DNA of 64,000 bases from Anaerocolumna sp. AGMB13025. GTDB taxonomy: Bacteria > Bacillota > Clostridia > Lachnospirales > Lachnospiraceae. The DNA is taken from assembly GCF_029689925.1 (NCBI RefSeq), contig NZ_CP121445.1, positions 5,824,501-5,888,500 of the forward strand, in the 5' to 3' direction. This document shows positions 35,473-43,751 of this stretch, piece after piece (the stretch's first letter is position 1; each line of letters starts with the position of its first letter). Below the pieces are notes generated by a model. The model was not told where the DNA came from. It was given only the letters and a program-made list of their open reading frames with translations, and did no database searches. The translations under genes and the position numbers were made by a program.

Positions 35473-36491
35473 CGTATATCACCTGTTATAACCCTTTCAT
35501 TTATTCTCTCCACAAATTCCTCAACTCGCTCCATATCCGGATTATCAGGCAAAACGGTATGTGCAATGGCATAATTCAGCTTCTTTTCATAATCCGCTAA
35601 TAATTCATAAAACTCATTACGAAACATACCGTCTTCCTTTTGATACTCCCCATTACGAATAGCCATTAAGAGATCATGTTCTTTCTCACGATAAGTAATG
35701 ATTTCTCCTTGTTCCAAAATATCAATTGCCATCATGAAAAGGCGTATCAGGTGCATAGCATGTTTATTTAAGTGGGCATCATCTTTTTTATGATTTCTTT
35801 TTCCAATTTTTTCATAGTCTCGTACTACATTATGCATAACTGACCACATATTCTCATAGTCCCTTAGCGGATAATGATTATAATTAGCATCAATAAATAT
35901 CTCCGTATCAAGCTCCGAATTTTCAGATTTATCAATATAGAGACGGATGGAACCCTTATCAAACTTACGAAAGCGTCTCTCAAAATCCTCCAGGGCATTC
36001 CGTACTGAGTTAAAAATGTGCTGCTCTTTTTCACTTTGAGGGAAGCTATCCCTTGCCAGGGCATTTTGCAATCTGCGAAGCTGTGCATCAGCATAACCAC
36101 CAAAAGAACGTGCTGCCCGTTTTGACAAGAATATATTTTTATTGTTCAGCAATTCCTGTCCGATTTCTGAAAGAACCAAATAATGCTCCTCTCGCATCCC
36201 AAGTATTTCACAGGTATTCGGATTACATTCCAAAAGGAGTTTTACCATCTTATTAAAAGAATAAATGACAGTATCTGTTTTATCATCCACATACTGTTCA
36301 AATTCAGATAAACCAATTAGATCTGATTTCATATTCATGGTAATACCTCTGATATCAAGATCACTATTATCATTATTCGTCCCATAAGAATAGCTGCCGC
36401 CAAGACCAAGTAAAATGATGTTTTGTCCCAGGCGAGGATTTGTATGAATGAACTGATATTCCTCTTTTTTTAATAACTCTTTAAAGCTCAT
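35469..36491 (-). CDS. Predicted nucleotidyltransferase, YcgL-type, second copy
   Basis: 340 residues. The signature LGGSYSYGTNNDNSDLDIRGI (GS followed by DLD) is at about 31-50, again the Pol-beta nucleotidyltransferase active site. It is longer than the companion because of a C-terminal helical region rich in charged residues (about 195-330). The four-base overlap with the companion gene suggests a two-subunit system. The 5' neighbour on the same strand is a truncated rloB-like frame and a RloA-type ATPase. The pair is reminiscent of defence or RNA-repair modules, but that is inference. Confidence 0.82.
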   Translation of the reverse strand: MSFKELLKKEEYQFIHTNPRLGQNIILLGLGGSYSYGTNNDNSDLDIRGITMNMKSDLIGLSEFEQYVDDKTDTVIYSFNKMVKLLLECNPNTCEILGMREEHYLVLSEIGQELLNNKNIFLSKRAARSFGGYADAQLRRLQNALARDSFPQSEKEQHIFNSVRNALEDFERRFRKFDKGSIRLYIDKSENSELDTEIFIDANYNHYPLRDYENMWSVMHNVVRDYEKIGKRNHKKDDAHLNKHAMHLIRLFMMAIDILEQGEIITYREKEHDLLMAIRNGEYQKEDGMFRNEFYELLADYEKKLNYAIAHTVLPDNPDMERVEEFVERINERVITGDIR

Positions 36492-36531
36492 AGGTTTATT
36501 CTCACAGTCTACTATTTAATATTTCTTCTTG

Positions 36532-36603
36532 CTATGCATTACCTTCCCAAAAAACAAAAATAGCCGGAAGCGTTTTTTTCATCTTTCTCTGGATTCTCGC
36601 CAT
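36532..36603 (-). pseudogene. 23-codon RloB/AbiLii-type remnant after the ATPase
   Basis: Two bases after the ATPase stop, with a GAGGAGG site inside the ATPase's last codons, an ATG opens MARIQRKMKKT then PAIFVFWEGN and stops. RloB proteins begin with this kind of basic helix followed by a strand ending in EG, the start of their Toprim-like core. Here everything after the EG is missing (expected about 190-220 residues), and no rest of the gene is seen nearby. This points to deletion of the partner of the RloA-type ATPase. Confidence 0.65.
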
Positions 36604-36605
36604 AG

Positions 36606-37913
36606 CTAGTCCTCCTCAATATGTGGAATTGCACCATACTTACCAAGGATATATGCCTTATATATATTTTCATCCTTCCTTGGCGAAAAGTCAGATAAGG
36701 AATACAAATTGGATGCTCCCGTTTTCCTGTCTTTATCAACAAAATAAATCTGGTCTCGTCTCAACATTTCGCGGCTCATAATCTCAGTACTATGTGTAGT
36801 AAAAATCAACTGCGCAGCATTTTTATTATTTTCCGGATTTTGAAACCTGTTTATAATGTATTCTACCAGAAGAGGATGAAGTTCCCTTTCAATATCATCA
36901 ATAACAATAATGCCTCCACTCTGTACCGCCTTTTCTATTGCCGGGGCAATTGCCATCAGCTTTCTTGTACCATCGGATTCATCACCTAATCCTAAAGTAA
37001 AGAAGCCTTGATTCCCATTTCGGTCAACACCTATGTGATAGGAAGTGGTTTTAATTTCATTGACTGATAGCTTACCTTCCGCTACATTCGGATCACTTTC
37101 TAATGCTTTCTTCATCTGTACTAATGCCCTGCTTATCGATTGCTTTATATCATCATTAACATCTTTCGATATATTATCAAGATCTCGTATTTCCATATTG
37201 TTTATATCAAATTTCATATCAGCAATTCCCACATCGGCAATCTTAGCAGTAGATACAATGGACTGCAGCATCTGAGAGTCTTCCTGATATTCAATAATAT
37301 TGCTGTCGATATCAACAAAATCTCTGGAGAAATAGATGTCATTCCGGAACCACCCCATTGCTTCTATACATGGTTGATAATTCATTACGCAGGCAACAGA
37401 AAAGAATAGCTGATTTACTCCGACCGCTTCCTTTAGTAATTCCTTCTTAGATTTTTCTTTATCCTCAGGAAATGAGAAATTTTGATACTCTCTGGAAAAA
37501 ATTAATGCCTTTTTCCCTTTGGGTGCAGAATATAAATATTCTTTTACAATATGCTTCTTTACAGATGCAAATCCATACTCATACTTAATACCTTTATAAA
37601 CATAAATAAACTCAAACTCTGTGGGCAGCTCCCTGGAGTAATCATCCAGTTCAAATGCTCTTACGGGTATTTCAGCTTTTTCGTGCTGTGTCCTCTGCGC
37701 ATTTCGTATAAATTGTACCCCTAACCAGAACGCACGAATCAGATTACTTTTTCCTCCACCGTTCTTTCCATATAACGCAACTATTGGCAAATACATATTC
37801 TTTTTGAATGGAATCAAGCTCTCATTGTATTCCTTTAATCCTGCCGCTTCTAAGTCCAAAATTGCTTCATCCCGAAATGAACGATAATTTTTCACTCGAA
37901 AATTAATCAGCAT
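36606..37913 (-). CDS. AAA ATPase, RloA/AbiLi type
   Basis: 435 residues. Opens with MLINFRVKNYRSFRD (typical start of SMC/RecF-like ATPases), Walker A YGKNGGGKSNL near 49-59, a middle insert, signature-like GLGDESDGTRKLMAIAP, Walker B IIVIDDIERELHP and H-switch LIFTTHSTEIM. This is the AbiLi/RloA pattern, usually the first gene of an abortive-infection pair with RloB. Its usual partner is here reduced to 23 codons, and the next genes are two nucleotidyltransferases. The protein itself appears full length. Anti-phage activity is a family expectation, not shown here. Confidence 0.87.
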   Translation of the reverse strand: MLINFRVKNYRSFRDEAILDLEAAGLKEYNESLIPFKKNMYLPIVALYGKNGGGKSNLIRAFWLGVQFIRNAQRTQHEKAEIPVRAFELDDYSRELPTEFEFIYVYKGIKYEYGFASVKKHIVKEYLYSAPKGKKALIFSREYQNFSFPEDKEKSKKELLKEAVGVNQLFFSVACVMNYQPCIEAMGWFRNDIYFSRDFVDIDSNIIEYQEDSQMLQSIVSTAKIADVGIADMKFDINNMEIRDLDNISKDVNDDIKQSISRALVQMKKALESDPNVAEGKLSVNEIKTTSYHIGVDRNGNQGFFTLGLGDESDGTRKLMAIAPAIEKAVQSGGIIVIDDIERELHPLLVEYIINRFQNPENNKNAAQLIFTTHSTEIMSREMLRRDQIYFVDKDRKTGASNLYSLSDFSPRKDENIYKAYILGKYGAIPHIEED

Positions 37914-38203
37914 ACGAAATACTCCTTTTAATTATCAATATAAGTTATATATATTTATTATAATCGTAATACAAAATAAATACAAGTAATATTATCGAAA
38001 TTATCACTTATTTTATATTTATTAATCTTTTATTAGCATTTAAAATTTATTTAGAACCGTAAAGTGAAAATGTAAATTCCATAATCTTGGAAATATTAAA
38101 AGGACTACCCATTTTTGAGTAATCCTCTCTTAGTAGATATTTTTTTTCTAATAATGCTCCTTAAAAAGTTAATTTGTACTATAAATCCATATGATTGCAC
38201 TAC

Positions 38204-38488
38204 TAACCTACTTGTCTGCATTAAGCATATAAAAATTCTCCAATATTAAACGTTTTCCCTGAATGAATAGTAGAAATGCGTATCCTTTAATCTCTCGCTA
38301 ATTCTTCGCAAACAGTATCTAACAACAATCTATGTTTATCTTGTATGTTACTCGCTATTTTTTCATGTGAGAAACAAGTCTTTAATATCATACATAGATT
38401 AGAATCATATTGTAATATATTCTCATTACTAAATCCAATTGCAGCCTTGTGCATTCTTGCAACCATTTGTCCAATCTCAAAGCACATA
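38204..38488 (-). pseudogene. Decayed partial copy of the aph-like gene
   Basis: This stretch aligns base by base with two pieces of the gene at 33553: first about 33549-33623 (stop-codon end), then about 33938-34146, with roughly 315 bases deleted between. Identity is high (for example TCTTGTATGTTACTCGCTAT in both). The reading frame is broken and the N-terminal part is absent. It marks an old duplication that flanks the nucleotidyltransferase/RloA segment. Confidence 0.9.
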
Positions 38489-38573
38489 GCTCTTCACGAC
38501 TATCGACTAACAAAAAAAAGAACCAAACCCGAAAGTTTGATTTACTTTTCATTAAACAGGGACTTGAACCCCT
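38488..38573. repeat. Degenerate copy of the tRNA-Leu 3' end and its terminator
   Basis: Matches 40666-40757: the sequence after the tRNA-Leu gene, its terminator hairpin (AACCAAAC, CCGAAA, GTTTGATT) and the T-arm bases GGGACTTGAACCC. Only the T arm of the tRNA is retained, so this is a remnant, not a gene. It has the form of an attachment-type direct repeat 2.2 kb from the intact tRNA. Confidence 0.75.
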
Positions 38574-38673
38574 TAAATAAATATTCGGTTAGTTTATATT
38601 CATACTTAAAAAAAGACTGTCAGAATTATAATAGACCATGATGCTTAAATATTAAATAAACGTAACACACATA

Positions 38674-39114
38674 TTACTCCTTCTCCTTACTGACTTTAAA
38701 TTGTGTATTATAATTGCCAAAGTCTATAATTATTTTATTATATTCATATTTATCATTATCAACAAAATTAATTATTGTAAATTTATTAACTCCATCATAG
38801 ATAAACTTACCACCAAAACCTTTTCCATTGTTTTTCATTAAAGTAATTACATTTTTTTCAATTTTATCATCACTTATTTTTTTTGCAATTGTTTCATCTA
38901 AACAAACTAAATCTCCTTTTAGCAATGTTTCATTATTTTCTTCATATACTTTAAAATGTATTATCCATTTATTATCATCAGAAGCCCCGTAGTAATTTCC
39001 CATAGTTGTCGATAAATTTAAATGTGATTTAATAAAAATGACACTTATTATTGATATTGTAATCACGATTAGTAGAATTATGGTAATTTTTGTTTTATTT
39101 TTACTTTTATTCAT
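38674..39114 (-). CDS. Small membrane-anchored protein, function unknown
   Basis: 146 residues, not recognised. Basic N terminus then one hydrophobic helix (about 9-28) as signal anchor, then a small beta-rich domain (WIIHFKVYEENN, LLKGDLVCLDE, GKGFGGKFIYDGVNKFTIINF, YNKIIIDFGNY). The AT content is higher than in the neighbouring housekeeping genes. It lies inside the segment flanked by tRNA-Leu-type repeats and is divergent from another exported orphan. It might be an extracytoplasmic inhibitor or immunity-type protein, but nothing decides that. Confidence 0.65.
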   Translation of the reverse strand: MNKSKNKTKITIILLIVITISIISVIFIKSHLNLSTTMGNYYGASDDNKWIIHFKVYEENNETLLKGDLVCLDETIAKKISDDKIEKNVITLMKNNGKGFGGKFIYDGVNKFTIINFVDNDKYEYNKIIIDFGNYNTQFKVSKEKE

Positions 39115-39189
39115 TTACTTTTCCTTCCTTTTATGTTAATATTTTACATAGTATTAATATAATATAACACACTTAAGGGGGTTAAGTAA

Positions 39190-39957
39190 ATGAGAAATAA
39201 GAAATATATTAGTAGAGTTATTGGTTTATTGAGTGCCATAGCAATATTATTCACATCATTCGCACCTACCAACGTACAAGCCAGTAACAATAATTCCAAT
39301 AACACAGCAATGTCTTTAATCAATGACGAAAGAGTAACTACTTTAGCAGAAAAATACAATTCTACACCACAGATAATTGATGATAATACGGTATTTCTAC
39401 CATTGTCCAGAGAACAAAACATTAAATATATTGAAGATTCAAAAAAAATAAGTTCTTATCAAGCTGAGAAACTTATAGATGATAAAAATTCTGATGCCTT
39501 AAAAAGTCAGAAATATAGCTCAGCATCTTATAGTACTACTGGTTATGGTAAATATGTGGATCTTACAGGAATTGTTCTAAAAAGATTCAATGTAGTCAGT
39601 GGTCTTAGAACAAATTGTACTGTCGTGGCAGCAATTAATGTATTAGTAAGAGTTTACTGGGAATACGCCAATGAAAGAGAGTTCCTGGCAGTTTATGATA
39701 GTGGAGTATCTATAGATGAATCCGGTTTTTTCACTTGGAATGAAACTACTAACTCCGCTGTAATTATGTCTAATGGATTTTTAAACTTCAATGGTAGTGG
39801 TACAATAACAGGTCAAATTGATGTATCCCTTTCTGTAGGTTATGAAAGAGCTGGATTCTCTGTACAAGGTTCGGTAGGTTCTACCATAAATGTTTCAAAG
39901 TTCCAAACAATTGGTTTTAATTTTGACCCAGATTATCCAGGTTGGCACTTATACTAA
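39190..39957 (+). CDS. Secreted protein, function unknown
   Basis: 255 residues with a clear signal peptide (KKYISRVIGLLSAIAILF, cleavage likely after VQA near 32) followed by an Asn/Ser-rich stretch. Mature region has helices (TTLAEKYNSTPQIID) then a beta-rich C-terminal half with Gly and Ser (GSGTITGQIDVSLSVGYERAGF, VQGSVGSTINVSKFQT). No cysteine pattern and no anchor. It ends in FDPDYPGWHLY. A strong terminator follows. It lies in the tRNA-Leu-flanked segment and is AT-rich, suggesting transfer. It may be a toxin or peptide-type exported product, but this is not demonstrated. Confidence 0.68.
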   Translation: MRNKKYISRVIGLLSAIAILFTSFAPTNVQASNNNSNNTAMSLINDERVTTLAEKYNSTPQIIDDNTVFLPLSREQNIKYIEDSKKISSYQAEKLIDDKNSDALKSQKYSSASYSTTGYGKYVDLTGIVLKRFNVVSGLRTNCTVVAAINVLVRVYWEYANEREFLAVYDSGVSIDESGFFTWNETTNSAVIMSNGFLNFNGSGTITGQIDVSLSVGYERAGFSVQGSVGSTINVSKFQTIGFNFDPDYPGWHLY

Positions 39958-40009
39958 TTTATACATATAAAATTTAAATGTAAATTAATTTATATTATAT
40001 TAATACTTT

Positions 40010-40039
40010 AAAGCTCGACTTTGTCGAGCTTTATTTTTC
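40010..40039 (+). terminator. Rho-independent terminator
   Basis: Perfect ten-base arms AAAGCTCGAC and GTCGAGCTTT around TTT, then ATTTTTC. It follows the secreted protein gene. Confidence 0.9.
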
Positions 40040-40096
40040 TTTATTAATAACAATTCTTCTATAATATAGTCATTGTTCTAAAAAGGAAAGGGGTAA

Positions 40097-40345
40097 AATT
40101 ATTATTATTTTTTAGATCGTACTATAATAATAATTGGTTTCTGGTTTCCGGATGAAGTTGGTAAGTATTCTGCTAGACTATATTTAGATAAAATTGATGA
40201 TTCTTATGAACAAAAAAACCCCGTATTAGTATGTGTATTCAATGAGGTTAAATTCGGTAAAAGAATAAATTGGTCTGAAATAATACCTATAACTATTATA
40301 GATGATAGAGAAATTCATAGAGAGTACAGAAATTCCCTTCGGTGA
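40097..40345 (+). pseudogene. Coding-like fragment with no start codon
   Basis: An 82-codon open frame after an in-frame TAA at 40094. It reads DRTIIIIGFWFPDEVGKYSA then LYLDKIDDSYEQKN and INWSEIIPITIIDD and ends at TGA 40343. Composition and codon use look like a real protein, but there is no Met in it, and AAGGAAAGGGG upstream would be a ribosome site for a lost start. The family is not recognised. A non-AUG start at one of the ATT codons near 40100 cannot be excluded. Confidence 0.5.
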
Positions 40346-40434
40346 TTATAATTATTGGGTTCTGCCAGCTACCAATGCCTTACGCGTACCATTTATGACA
40401 TTCCAACCAGAATCAGAACTTTTCCAAGCAATTT

Positions 40435-40581
40435 TCAGTAAGCTAATACGGCATTTTTGGCTTTATCACCATACTCTCTGTCCACCATTAATGCGGTAAA
40501 AACATTTACACTTTTAGGCAGTTGTTTACGATATACCTCCATTGGCTTGCTGAATTCTGGAATCCCTAAATTAAAATCAGG
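40435..40581 (-). pseudogene. Coding-like fragment on the minus strand
   Basis: A 48-codon open frame reading NLGIPEFSKPMEVYRKQLPK then VNVFTALMVDREYGDKAKNA and ending at TGA (40437-40435). Further similar-looking codons follow after the stop (KLLGKVLILVGMS). It looks like the middle of a decayed gene. Family unknown. It overlaps no intact gene and lies in the zone between two tRNA-Leu-type repeats. Confidence 0.45.
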
Positions 40582-40689
40582 TTATCATAGTGTGGAGTTG
40601 CCCATACTGCTCCTTAAAAATCTTTACAACTAAACCTCCAATCACACTCAACTCCAACAAAAACTTAGCTTCTCCCGACTATCGCCTAA

Positions 40690-40719
40690 CAAAAAAGAAC
40701 CAAACCCGAAAGTTTGATT
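40690..40719 (-). terminator. Terminator of the tRNA-Leu gene
   Basis: AATCAAAC pairs with GTTTGGTT around TTTCGG on the minus strand, then a CTTTTTTG U-run, 15 bases after the tRNA 3' end. Confidence 0.85.
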
Positions 40720-40733
40720 CCTTTTTCCATTAC

Positions 40734-40818
40734 TGCAGTCGACGGGACTTGAACCCGTACGAGCGCAATGCTCACTAGATCCTTAGTCTAGCGCGTATGC
40801 CAATTCCGCCACGACTGC
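40734..40818 (-). tRNA. tRNA-Leu (anticodon AAG)
   Basis: On the minus strand the acceptor GCAGTCG pairs with CGACTGC, discriminator A. Anticodon loop CTAAGGA gives AAG, flanked by CTAGA/TCTAG. Long variable arm (GAGCATTGCGCTC) as in Leu class II tRNAs. T arm GGGTTCAAGTCCC. No CCA encoded. Its 3' end and terminator are duplicated at 38488-38573. Confidence 0.95.
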
Positions 40819-40981
40819 ACATTGTTATAATATTCGTTCGCCTCACAAGTTCAGCGAACGAATTATATTATAACAAGCTTTGTACAAAAAAGCAATACTA
40901 AATTTTAAGAAATGACGAATTTTATTTAACCACAAAACATTAGGACAAAATAGAGGTAGTAACCCCTCTATATCCACTAAA

Positions 40982-42049
40982 TTAAACATACCGCTTAACA
41001 ATACCAACGATATCCTCCCCATATTTCAACGCCTTTGTCTCACCAAACCCGGAAACTGTTTTTAATGAAGCCAATGTAATAGGCATTTTTGAAATTAGAT
41101 CTTTTAATTGGTTATCATTATAAATAAAGTATGGCTTGATATTTTCTTCTCGGCTTTTCGTTAGTCGGTATGCTTTTAGTTCTTTAAAGATCGCTGTTTC
41201 TTCAATACTCAGAGAATTGTTAACATTATAACTCTCCACTTCTTTATTTGGGTTTTCACTGCTGCTACTGATTTGCTCCTGTTCTTTTGTATCGGAATTT
41301 AGCAGGTATTGACTATATTTAGAAGTGTAATCTTTCACAATTTCTTTATGTAAAGATAAATAAGATTGTGCCCAGGAAAGCATACTTTTATCTGATTGGT
41401 TTGATTCCTTAGAATCCTTACAGGCTGTATTAATATAGCTAACTAGTTGATCTGCTTTGATTACCTGGTTTTTTATTTCTTTCTTTGCATATTTGTAGTT
41501 TAATATAGTCTTTGGATTTGCTAAGACAACAATTGATTTGTAATAGTCATCAAAATACCGTTCCGCCATAAATTTACTGAAAACATTGGTTTTAAGATTC
41601 GTATTTAATTTTTTCATCAACTCCAAATGACGTTGATTTTGTGTTATTGGTGAATAGATGCCTTCCCTTTTTTTCTTACCGTCTATTACCATTGTTCTTA
41701 TGAAATCGCCCGCACTGTTAATTTCAATATTACCTACAAGATTTTTACATTCAATGATGAAACATAATTTTTTTGTAAATACCAGATAATCTATCTGGGC
41801 ATTTAGGTCACCATCCTCTAAATAAATATCGCGTAATATATACATAGGCATATGACTGTTTTTCAATTCAAAAGCTATATTGCTTTCCCCGGCTATACCA
41901 TATTCCAGATATTTAATATCCTGTTTAAGTTTTATTTTTCCTTCTTCATTAAGCTTTTCTTCAAAACTTTTAAGAAGCTCCAATTGAGCTTGTGTACTGC
42001 TGCTTTCCTTCAAAAACTCAGGTTCTTTCGTATTTGAAAATAAACCCAT
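40982..42049 (-). CDS. NERD nuclease-related protein with C-terminal HRDC-like domain
   Basis: 355 residues. The NERD domain (about 50-175) has IDYLVFTKKLCFIIECKNLVG, where D, E and K (about 86, 96, 98) make the predicted nuclease-like site, and QIDYLVF/IECKN is diagnostic. The C-terminal 75 residues (AIFKELKAYRLTKSREENIKPYFIYNDNQLKDL then ISKMPITLASLKTVSGFGETKALKYGEDIVGIV) form an HRDC-type nucleic-acid-binding domain. A charged, low-complexity linker (about 240-285) joins them. The combination is seen in Firmicutes proteins of unknown role in DNA processing. It stands alone upstream of tRNA-Leu. Confidence 0.87.
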   Translation of the reverse strand: MGLFSNTKEPEFLKESSSTQAQLELLKSFEEKLNEEGKIKLKQDIKYLEYGIAGESNIAFELKNSHMPMYILRDIYLEDGDLNAQIDYLVFTKKLCFIIECKNLVGNIEINSAGDFIRTMVIDGKKKREGIYSPITQNQRHLELMKKLNTNLKTNVFSKFMAERYFDDYYKSIVVLANPKTILNYKYAKKEIKNQVIKADQLVSYINTACKDSKESNQSDKSMLSWAQSYLSLHKEIVKDYTSKYSQYLLNSDTKEQEQISSSSENPNKEVESYNVNNSLSIEETAIFKELKAYRLTKSREENIKPYFIYNDNQLKDLISKMPITLASLKTVSGFGETKALKYGEDIVGIVKRYV

Positions 42050-42198
42050 CTTATGTATCCTCCTGAATAATTCTTTATACTATCCACATCAACCCTACCC
42101 ACATTCTATAGTATGACATATTTTTACATAATTTTCAATTGGTTTCTTCAATGATTATCTTTAACCAGCATTAAAATACAATAACAAATTAACATACA

Positions 42199-42233
42199 AA
42201 CAAAGAAGCAACCTTATTGTTTGCTTCTTTGTT
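42199..42233. terminator. Perfect bidirectional terminator
   Basis: AACAAAGAAGCAA pairs with TTGCTTCTTTGTT (13 bp) around ACCTTATTG-type loop bases. It follows the ABC exporter operon on the minus strand. The AAGAAGCAA core recurs in the terminators at 44475 and 45204. Confidence 0.85.
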
Positions 42234-42257
42234 GTTCAGGCTTACTTATATATCAAC

Positions 42258-42890
42258 CTATAAGTCCCTTTTTTTATAAAGTTGTACAGAAAGCCTATAG
42301 CAAAAAACATTGACAATAACTGCTGCAATAAGTACAACAATCCAAAGAGCGCCTCTCGTGACATAATGATACAAAAGAGCAATAAGCCCCATATATGGAA
42401 AGAGTGCAAGTGCACCGATAATATCCGCCTTTTGTGCTTCAAATAAATAGAAAATCAAAAACTCTATCGGCATAAAAGTTGCAGCTAATAGTAAACCAAA
42501 GGGCAGAATATGTAGTTGCATAATTGCAAACAGTTCTGGCTTTATCGCATTTGTTATAACAGAAAATAAACCCAATAATGGTGTGGCAATTAAGCAGAAA
42601 AGATAGATAATCAGGAGCCTGGACCATATAATTGTAGATGGCGTAACCGGTATAATGCTAAATAGCAGTTTTGTTTTGTATTTAGCGTCATTAAATGCAA
42701 AATTTCTTAAAAGCAGATAAGACAACATTAAAAGCCCGACAGCGAAAATGACTATATTAGCCAAGTCATTGTTCCTGTTAATCTGATTAAAAAACATTGG
42801 AAATAATGCAACACAAAGAAGTTGCAGTTTGACTATTTGACTTAGTGATAAAACCTGCATTTTTGTGAAGTTAAGAATGTTTGAACTCAT
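42258..42890 (-). CDS. Membrane protein (ABC-2 permease type), YtrC/D-like
   Basis: 210 residues with about six hydrophobic helices (20-38, 43-62, 85-110, 125-150, 155-172, 180-200). DAKYKTKLLFSIIPVTPSTIIWSRLLIIYLFCL is the loop seen in exporter permeases of this class. Its start overlaps the ATPase stop region (20 bases). It is the last gene of an operon of GntR regulator, ATPase and permease, as in the ytr-type exporters induced by cell-wall antibiotics in Bacilli. The permease is short and may function as a dimer. Confidence 0.78.
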   Translation of the reverse strand: MSSNILNFTKMQVLSLSQIVKLQLLCVALFPMFFNQINRNNDLANIVIFAVGLLMLSYLLLRNFAFNDAKYKTKLLFSIIPVTPSTIIWSRLLIIYLFCLIATPLLGLFSVITNAIKPELFAIMQLHILPFGLLLAATFMPIEFLIFYLFEAQKADIIGALALFPYMGLIALLYHYVTRGALWIVVLIAAVIVNVFCYRLSVQLYKKRDL

Positions 42891-43749
42891 TGTTATTCCT
42901 CCTTGTATAGTAAAGCATTATATCCTCTATCGAAGGTACTTCATAAACTGTTTTGTCCGGCAGTACTCTTTTTAGAGCCCCTTTGTTATCAGTCAATCCC
43001 TCAAAGCCATATGCAGATTTGTTTATGCCTATAAAATAGCTATCATAATCGGACGGTAATGCTGCATTATCACCTTTTATAATGGAATGCCGCTCCTTTA
43101 TCTCATCTTTTTGTCCTTGCAGGATTATTTTTCCGTTGTATATAAAATATAGGAAGTCTGCAATTTTATCAAGGTCCGAAGTGATATGGGTTGACATCAG
43201 AATGGTTTTATTGTGATCCAATACAAGTTCTTTCAGTATTTCTATAAGTTCACTTCTCACCAGCGGGTCAAGACCAGAGGTAGGCTCGTCCAAAATAAAA
43301 AGTTCCGCGCCATGTGAAAGAGCAAGTACAAGGGCGTACTTCATTCTCATTCCTCTTGATAAATCCTTAATTTTTTTATTCTCAGGCAACTCAAATTTTT
43401 TTAGATTGGATTGGTAGACCGTATCGTTCCAGGTGGGATACATGGGTGCAATGAGATCTTTCATATTTTTTAAGGTCAAATCTTCGTAAAAATGTCCATC
43501 ATCAAGGACAATACCCAATTTTGATTTTATTTCCAGCTCATTCGTAATGCTATCCATATTTAAAACCATGATTTTCCCATTATCAGGCTTGATTATATTT
43601 AGTATGCTTTTGATGGTTGTAGTTTTTCCAGCACCATTAGGTCCTATGAAACCGGTCAGCGTTCCTTTTTCAAGTGACATGTTAATATTCTGCAAACTAA
43701 AATCATTATAGTTTTTACATAGATTGTGTATTTCCAAAACCATTTCCAC
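42871..43749 (-). CDS. ABC exporter ATPase, YtrB type
   Basis: 292 residues. Walker A GPNGAGKTT near 37-45, signature LSRGMRMKYAL near 135, Walker B LFILDEPTSGLD, H-loop STHITSD. The C-terminal 70 residues (DNKGALKRVLPDKTVYEVPSIEDIML) resemble YtrB-like ATPases. It lies two bases after the GntR gene stop and overlaps the permease gene, so all three form one operon. Such systems are often induced by glycopeptide or lantibiotic stress, but specificity here is unknown. Confidence 0.9.
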   Translation of the reverse strand: MEMVLEIHNLCKNYNDFSLQNINMSLEKGTLTGFIGPNGAGKTTTIKSILNIIKPDNGKIMVLNMDSITNELEIKSKLGIVLDDGHFYEDLTLKNMKDLIAPMYPTWNDTVYQSNLKKFELPENKKIKDLSRGMRMKYALVLALSHGAELFILDEPTSGLDPLVRSELIEILKELVLDHNKTILMSTHITSDLDKIADFLYFIYNGKIILQGQKDEIKERHSIIKGDNAALPSDYDSYFIGINKSAYGFEGLTDNKGALKRVLPDKTVYEVPSIEDIMLYYTRRNNNEFKHS

Positions 43750-43751
43750 TC

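Noticed and set aside
36539..36742. 67-residue minus-strand frame overlapping the ATPase 3' end
   Set aside because: Out of register with the clearly conserved ATPase, lacks family character; the short RloB-like frame is the better explanation for the region after the stop.
40590..40778. 62-residue frame through the tRNA-Leu terminator
   Set aside because: Shadow of the tRNA gene and its terminator; the copy at 38345-38641 is the same artefact.
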